Assembly: GCA_026874595.1 (NCBI GenBank)
Contig: CM049322.1
Span: 37,755,340 to 37,819,339, forward strand
DNA from: Sipunculus nudus
Lineage: Eukaryota; Annelida; Sipuncula; Golfingiida; Sipunculidae
DNA length: 64,000 nt
Direction: 5' to 3'
The position numbers and the translations under genes are program-made. Positions 58,201 through 64,000 of the stretch are shown one piece after another (the first letter of the stretch is position 1; each line of letters starts with the position of its first letter). The notes beneath the pieces were generated by a model that saw only the letters and a program-made list of their open reading frames with translations, did not search any database and was not told the origin of the DNA.

Positions 58201-61200
58201 GCAAATTAAGGTTTATTTTACATTCTAGCTTCACATTCCAATGCGGCATTCGTAAAATGTAACATTCTTTTCTGTATTGATATGCCGTTGATGAAAAATT
58301 TCCAAATTCGATTCGGCATGACTTAGTATGTGATAAACATTACGTATAAATGTTCACAGATCTTATATTACACAAAACACACTTTGGGCATAAGGTAAGG
58401 CAATAATATAATAATACTGCTCTTAATTACTGACCTGTAAACTGTTGCTCCGAGCAGAATGCGACAAGCATGAAAAGTTAATGGTGTCGGGGACCAGTCA
58501 TCTGCTGTGACCCTGCCCTTTCATACATTATGATCTGAATCCCACATGACATTTTATAATGACAATTTATTGCATTGCCAAAGAGCTGTTTTTGCTAGTT
58601 CCGTTACGAGCGACACCATTCACGTGTACAACACAAGTTTATATCATGGGTTTATTACTTACTGTTAGTTGATTTTGGTTTACTAAAAGGATAATAATAA
58701 CAGTAAAAATAGAAATATTACTAGTGACAATACTAATGCCACTGTTGCTACCATAGCTACCATAACCAGGGTATATTTAGAGGTGCAGTTATTAATTTCT
58801 ATATTTGTGCAGTTCTAAAATACTAGTGTAACATTTTGTTCCTATCAGACAGAAAACACTTTTATGCTGTTAGTAACTTTGAATTTCAATAATCACTCAT
58901 ATCAAGGCTTAACAACATATAATTAGATCTGGTATGAGTTTGCAAACATTGTGTTATATTTGGGTAATATATATATATATATATATTCATCCTTTATTCA
59001 GAAGTTACATGTATAATCATATTATGTACATAATATATACATATGTATATATATACGCAAAACAACTGAAAATTAAACGCTTATAACCTTGGCTTATTGG
59101 GCTTCCAAAATCTTTATAAAATTGTTCATGTAGGCCCAATTTTGTGCCGACGGAAAATGCTTAATAAGAAGTTGTGCAGTTCTAAACTTTCCTCAAAATG
59201 CACCCTTCTCACTACAACAACAACAGCAATAACACTAACTACTAACATTACTACTACTACTACTACTAACAGTGATAATAAAAATAATATAACTAATACC
59301 AATAATAAAAAGATGAAGAAAGAGAAGAAGAAAAATAACAATACAAATTATTACTGCATGTTATAGTAAAACAACTATATGGTAGCACTGATTCTGCCAC
59401 TAACGACGGTACTGTCATGCTTGACTCAACATAATATCCTTAAGATATTCTAGTCAATACAAATACTTTTTCTGTCTCTTATTATATTATTCTCGCCATC
59501 ATCATTGTTGTTTTAGGGGAGGAGAGACCCAGCGTTGTCAGATGTTTAATTCAGGAAGACAAGAAGATCACTTGCCCTAATAACCAGATCCTTGCGGTCA
59601 CAGACGCGCAGGCGCAAACAGACCATATTTCCGGTTCCGGTTGTGAAAACAATGGCAGTTGTCTTGCTCAAGACGTGACTATGCAAATTAAGCAGATTTG
59701 TGACCTGAAGACGACATGTATGATCAGTCCTGAAAAGGTCGACGACATCTGTGAGCGCAAAGAAAAGAAGATTTTAATCAAATACACTTGTTCAGGTAAT
59801 TTTACGTGATTATATGTTAACGTGGCGTCATAACATACATGGGTACTCAATATTAATGCAGTATGTTGGAGTGATTCCATTTATACTTGCTGGTATGCCA
59901 ATATCTACGTGATGTGTACGCGTCACTTTTCGATCGGTTAATGTAGCCTAGAAAGAAACACAGGTTCGGGGGGTATTTTTGCACACTCAGGCATTAGTGA
60001 AAGGGTATTCACCAATGCCTGCTGACTTCTATGCTCCTGTAGGTATTTAAGATATCCACTTATCCAATGAAACAATATATCATGTGCATTGTGAAGGATG
60101 ACATTAGGATGGTTATAAAAAATGATTTTAAGTGGTCAGAAATTAGATACAACGATTAAATGTATGTACTATAAATTATATACATATTTGTATCCTATGA
60201 AAATGATGATTTTCTGATGTTTTTCTTACTTTCTCCTTAGAGTGTGAAAATACTGGAGCAGACGACAAGTATTGCGAGACATTAAAGGCACAAGGTGAAT
60301 GTGAGAAAAACTCTCACTGGATGATCCCTACCTGTCGAAGGGCATGCTGGGAATGCTCAGAACCGGGTCAGTTTTACTTTCCGTATTTGTGTATATATTT
60401 CATACAGACACATTTTCGGTTGACACCTGTGAATAAAGAGAGCTCTTTTGTCAAGAATCGCTGAACTACTACACAATAGACTGGTACGTTTCTCCTCATT
60501 GAGATATGAGCGGGATCCATTTCAATTTCATATCTGAAGCTGGAGCTAGACTTTCAAAAACAGGTAAATGCTGCCAATTATGATAGTTTATAGATAGTTT
60601 ATAGATAGTTTATAGATAGTTTATAGATAGTTTATAGATAGTTTATATAATATAACCAATCTGCTTATAAGAAAATAACCCATTAAAAAACATAATCAAA
60701 CCTTCAGCTGTAAAGTATTATCATTTACATGTTGACAACTTACTTTTACCCTAGCGCTTGGATTTGACCTTATTATGACCTCGACCGTGACCGTACCTTA
60801 TCCTTTATTCGACAGTATGTATCAACAACTACCCTGATGAAAAATGTGAGCGTTGGGCTAACAACGGAAGATGTGTACAAGAGCGGAAGTGGATGCATAC
60901 CCACTGCCGGAAGTCATGTTTCCGTTGTCAAGGTGTAGATACACCGCTGACCGACCAAGATCTAGGTATCGGAAGAATTTGTATTTTTTTTACAATATAC
61001 TTGTTATCAATGTTCCTGATTATCACTGGGTTAATTTTTTTATTAAGGTCAATAATTAATGATCATTCTCGTTAACGGATACACAATTTTTTGTGTGCAG
61101 GGAAATTGGTTTTGATATACTGCATCGGCAGGAACACGCTGGCACACACCATTAGTTAAAAACATATATACTTACAAATATATGTATACTAGAAAATGAG

Positions 61201-63450
61201 GACCCTTTAGGACCCGTTGCAGGAGAAGGGTATATTGCCGCGTAGTGTGTCCCCAGACCCGTAAGGTATCGAACTGACCAGATCAGTAAGGCAGTGACGT
61301 CTGGTGGTCGATACGGAACCAATTATTTATGTCTTTGTGGTAATGAGCCAGGTTGAAGGTAAGCAATGGCGATCGAGGAGGAAAGCGATGTGATTTCGTG
61401 CGAAAGACCTGTGATGTGATGCCGCCGGTTAATCAATTTTGTGCAGGTGGAAGGGCCATATTGCTGTACATTCTGTAAGTTAGGGCATCTCAGTGACTCT
61501 GATATCAAAACTGGCCCACTTTCATGACCCGTTTCTGCGAGTTTTCTGGGACAAACAGACAGGACCATTTTAGTAGTATATAGATATCGACCCCTACATC
61601 CAAGAATACGAAAACATAAACATACACATAGGTTCATGTATAAACTCATAAACAAACATACATTTGCATATATGTGTATATAATAACAAACACATATACA
61701 TATACATAATTATACACACAAACATACGAATAAATATATTTATATATGAATATTTCTGTTTCCAAATATCATCATATCAAATCTTACATGTATAACCGTA
61801 AAAACATGGATATATTCTTGAAAATCATTATTAATTTATATAATTTAGGTATACGGCTGATAGGTCAAGATATTGCACCCTGGGAAGATTACCCCTACGT
61901 CACACAGGGACAGAAGAAAGTATTCTTGGTGGGCCATACGTTCCACGACAGAGGGATGTTGTTTGCCTTTCTTGCCTATATAAGGAATCTGAATCCAGTA
62001 GTACTGCAGGCGTGGCGCCCCATCTCGGGAGCTTCATTCAAATTAATATTCCAAAAGCGTTTTGTTCCTGTGCCAGAAAATATCGGCGGTAGAACCGTGG
62101 TAAGTTTCCGTTAAAAATATCATCAATTTTTATTTGTAAATATTTTAGTTAAATATAACTGTTATAGCTTGAAAACGGCGTGTAGAACCAAGTGTTGTAC
62201 CTGAGTGACTAACATACTTTCTACAGTTACCTATATTCTCGTTAAATAAACATTACCGTAAAGAATCCGTATGCTACAGTTACTACTATACCTTTTAGGA
62301 AATATCATATATTTTATTATTTTTCATATAACATGTATTTTATACACCCTAAAATAATTGTCATTCTGACCGACGCGTGATTGTCTCCTCTTCATTGCTG
62401 CTACGGGTCCAATAGCAGTGAAACCCTCGGCAGATAAATTCGCGCCTTTACCCGGTCCTGTGGATATCTTTGTTTGAATCTCCAGGAACTGTCACTTTAT
62501 TAATTGTCACTGCATGAAAACTGGGAGTGTGGACCGAATAAGATATTTTAGGGGACATCCCACAATTAGAACCACCCACGTGGCGGAGGCCTGCATTCCT
62601 TAGAATGCATATTCTAGTTTGAATATGTTATCTCCACGTCACAGTGGTCACAGGTCTCACCAATATGACAATAAATCATAAATCTTAGAAAAAATAGAAC
62701 ATGTAGTTCTTTGGCTAAGATTGACACCGGATTTTGCTAAAAAATATCACCATCAGAGGGCAGCACCATATGTAGGTATATGCCTCCGGGCATAATATTG
62801 AGACTTTATTAACTTCAAGCTTCACCACTCCAAAATAATATTTTATAATTAGACTTTTCTAGTTTTTATACTTATTTATATGTTTTTGTATTTATGTCTA
62901 ATTCTGACTTATCTGATGATAACCCCGGTACTAGTATGTGCTCATCAGTGTGTCATTTCGGTGTAAGACCACATCTTTTTATTTTATAACCTTTTGCAGT
63001 CAGTCCTGGTGTCACCCGCACAGTAAACTACTTTGACTTTGAGGATGCAAGCGCTTTACTGGGCAACATTTTAGTTACTTCCACTGAAATAATACCACTT
63101 TCCCTATGTGGGAGATGCAGGGATTGGGGATGCAGGGAAGTTACATTTCAACGCCTAATCAACTAGTCTCCTGTATTAATAGTAATACTTGAAGCTTACC
63201 ACTTACATTTTTATATCTTAATTCCAGATTTATCTGAACAAAACCGAGTGTGGTATGGTCGGCCGAGGTGACCAACTTGCCTTCATGCTAGAGAATTCTA
63301 CCGGTACCATAGGGTACAACTTCGCCCAAGAGGGCGTGACAGCAAGGTTCTACACGTATAACGACACCGCCCCGAGAATGTACGAGGTAACGGAATTCGA
63401 CCAACTGGGACTTCCGTTTTCATTCGGTCTGGCCGCAGTCTACGACACAA
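55128..63450 (+). CDS. Gene B: SUEL-SUEL-ShK-ShK-novel domain protein, 3' end beyond the window
   Basis: Exons are 55128-55203, 56331-56530, 57292-57406, 59517-59795, 60241-60366, 60816-60965, 61849-62099 and 63228-63450. All introns are GT-AG and frame-consistent, giving 473 residues so far. Order of parts: signal peptide 1 to about 24; SUEL/galactose-binding lectin module about 30-130 with eight Cys, YGR (61-63) and DPC (113-115); a second, diverged eight-Cys SUEL-like module about 131-223; two ShK six-Cys modules 225-262 and 267-303; then the novel domain of gene A, about 316-473. Most junctions around modules are phase 1, typical of exon-shuffled extracellular proteins. The last exon ends in phase 1 at a GTAAAA donor, so at least one more exon lies to the right. 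By analogy with gene A a linker, collagen stalk and membrane helix may follow. SUEL domains usually bind rhamnose or galactose; the ligand here is unknown. Confidence 0.88.
56331..56530 (+). CDS. Gene B exon 2 (SUEL lectin module 1, first part)
   Basis: The acceptor tttatcaattttcag ends at 56330. Residues 26-92 start with T-E-H-V-S-L-K and contain ACEGESLDITCP, DALYGRDD and two more Cys. The YGR motif after the second Cys is the classical first sugar-contact motif of rhamnose/galactose-binding lectins. The exon ends in phase 0 at GTTAGC. Confidence 0.9.
57292..57406 (+). CDS. Gene B exon 3 (SUEL lectin module 1, second part)
   Basis: Residues 93-130 contain four Cys, FFGVDPC and KYARVTYRC. 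These match the family's closing pattern of FG.DPC....KYL.V.Y.C, with Ala in place of the usual Leu. Together with exon 2 they give the usual eight Cys, so the module looks intact. NCT (residue 100) is a potential glycosylation sequon. The exon ends in phase 1 at GTAAGC. Confidence 0.9.
58966..58987. repeat. Short (TA)n microsatellite (gene B intron 3)
   Basis: TA run of about 11 units. Confidence 0.9.
59205..59345. repeat. Trinucleotide-rich (ACA/ACT/AAT) stretch (gene B intron 3)
   Basis: Imperfect act, aca and aat triplets run from 'cactacaacaacaacagcaa' to 'aataacaatacaaattatt'. Similar triplet-rich DNA occurs at about 7840-7990 and 58690-58760. Thr/Asn frames here are compositional. Confidence 0.7.
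59517..59795 (+). CDS. Gene B exon 4 (SUEL-like module 2, diverged)
   Basis: A single exon encodes residues 131-223 with eight Cys in SUEL order (RCL, ITCP, SGC, GSC, QIC, TTC, DIC, YTC) and the closing ILIKYTC. The sugar-contact motifs are gone: AQAQ stands where YGR would be, and DDIC replaces the DPC region. It is therefore likely a structural or protein-binding derivative of the lectin fold. Both exon ends are phase 1, so it is a self-contained shuffling unit. Confidence 0.83.
60241..60366 (+). CDS. Gene B exon 5 (ShK module 1)
   Basis: One phase-1/phase-1 exon encodes a six-Cys ShK module with Cys at 225, 235, 244, 255, 259 and 262, the conserved Asp and Gly before the third Cys (QGEC), WM before the fourth, and the closing CRRACWEC. 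ShK modules occur in many secreted animal proteins as small disulphide-bonded binding units. Presence of the fold alone does not imply toxicity. Acceptor tttctccttag, donor GTCAGT. Confidence 0.9.
60582..60647 (+). repeat. Six perfect copies of an 11-bp repeat (gene B intron 5)
   Basis: The unit GATAGTTTATA repeats at 60582, 60593, 60604, 60615, 60626 and 60637 without mismatch. Perfect identity implies recent expansion or homogenisation; likely length-polymorphic. Confidence 0.88.
60816..60965 (+). CDS. Gene B exon 6 (ShK module 2)
   Basis: A second six-Cys ShK module has Cys at 267, 276, 285, 296, 300 and 303 (NGRC, KWMHTHC, RKSCFRC) and is followed by a short linker TPLTDQDL. The donor used here, GTATCG at 60966, is weak. 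An alternative GTGTAG donor at 60933 would also keep phase 1 and drop 11 linker residues, so the 3' boundary is uncertain. The start is well supported by the acceptor and by Cys spacing. Confidence 0.83.
61849..62099 (+). CDS. Gene B exon 7 (novel domain, first half)
   Basis: This 251-nt exon runs from phase 1 to phase 0 with a consensus GTAAGT donor. It encodes residues 316-399, paralogous to gene A exon 2: IRLIGQD aligns with IEVIGNQ, KKVFLVG with KKVFLLE, MLFAFLAYIR with [10 protein letters not shown], and FVPVPENIGGRTV with [24 protein letters not shown] resembles the WRP...x(F/Y).L strand seen in assorted invertebrate ectodomains (from memory, unverified). Confidence 0.92.
62565..62615 (-). 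repeat. Dispersed repeat R3, head fragment (gene B intron 7)
   Basis: On the minus strand it reads 'atgcattctaaggaatgc' then 'aggcctccgccacgtggg', matching the start of the copies at 52964 and 33191. The rest is missing. Confidence 0.45.
63228..63450 (+). CDS. Gene B exon 8 (novel domain, second half; last exon in the window)
   Basis: This 223-nt exon runs from phase 0 to phase 1 and encodes residues 400-473. It matches gene A exon 3 in length and phase. It has three potential N-glycosylation sequons (NKT, NST, NDT), the conserved Cys (TEC), RGDQLAF, GYNF and LPFSFGLAAVYD. The donor is GTAAAA at 63451. No further exon was recognised in the remaining 550 bp. Confidence 0.9.
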
Positions 63451-64000
63451 GTAAAACATATTACTTATTATTATTACATAAAACTTATTTACCTGCTTTC
63501 ATAATAGGATATTTTATATTTTTAATGAATAAATGGCGCAATATTATTTTTTATATCGTTACTTCATAATTTGAAAATAAATTATTCAGCTTTGTATATA
63601 TAATGAATAAATGGTGAAATATAATAGCCGATGCCTGTAATTCACAATTTGAAATAAATTATACAAATTTCTCAGTTCATAATTACCAAAGAGACAGTTT
63701 CTACTTTTATTTGAACTTAAGGTTGTCATTTTCTTATTTAGAATTTTTTTTTTCAAAATTACTTATAAAGTGTTATTTTCTACCTTTGATCAGAATGTTC
63801 CTTCTATAATTTCTTACTCAATATAAGTTCAAGGTGCTGCGGTCATGGTTGTAAAGCAGCATCCGTTTCATGAAACAATCGCCTAAAAGAGTATTTCACA
63901 ACATGCATATATTCATATTAGAACGTTGCATATTTTCCTAAAATGTGTTATTAGGAAACGATCCCACAACAAGTTAATCTTTAAAAAATTGTAATCGAAA
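63451..64000 (+). other. Start of gene B intron 8, to the window edge
   Basis: AT-rich, begins GTAAAA. Two related blocks, 'aatgaataaatggcgcaata' (from 63523) and 'aatgaataaatggtgaaata' (from 63602), form a diverged tandem duplication of about 80 bp. No acceptor with a following open frame was seen before the edge. Confidence 0.6.

Overview
The window is AT-rich animal genomic DNA. It has split genes with GT-AG introns, long (TA)n and (GA)n arrays, many short terminal-inverted-repeat elements and a LINE remnant. There are no bacterial-style gene clusters. The coding content (a sea-urchin-egg/rhamnose-binding lectin module joined to ShK modules, and a membrane protein with a collagen stalk) and the repeat content suggest a marine lophotrochozoan, most likely a mollusc. 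That placement is an inference; no species marker is present.

Layout. 1-30 kb is gene-poor and full of repeats. It holds one convincing but unassigned exon (3799-3886, +), a decayed coding relic on the minus strand (about 20.45-21.21 kb), a 36-bp minisatellite (17.77-18.23 kb), a clean TTAA-flanked MITE (25.42-25.80 kb) and several dispersed repeat families. 30.66-40.78 kb is a complete six-exon plus-strand gene (gene A): signal peptide, a novel about 160-residue ectodomain, Thr/Pro linker, 35 uninterrupted Gly-X-Y triplets, one transmembrane helix and a 42-residue cytoplasmic tail, 414 residues in all. 41-54 kb is repeat territory: a CpG-rich inverted-repeat element, a G-rich array, a 5'-truncated and frameshifted Jockey/CR1-like LINE on the minus strand with a MITE at its 5' edge, and a pogo/Tigger-like MITE. 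55.13 kb to the right edge is gene B (+), cut by the window end: signal peptide, two 8-Cys SUEL-type lectin modules, two 6-Cys ShK modules, then the same novel domain as gene A in two exons with the same phases (the second exon is 223 nt in both genes).

Genes A and B look like neighbouring paralogues, or products of exon shuffling, that share one phase-1/phase-1 domain module. A displays it on a collagen stalk at the membrane; B joins it to lectin and ShK modules. The pair looks like a small family of secreted or cell-surface recognition proteins (adhesion, matrix or innate recognition). This functional reading is inference. Exon boundaries were derived by hand from splice signals and reading frame, with no transcript support.
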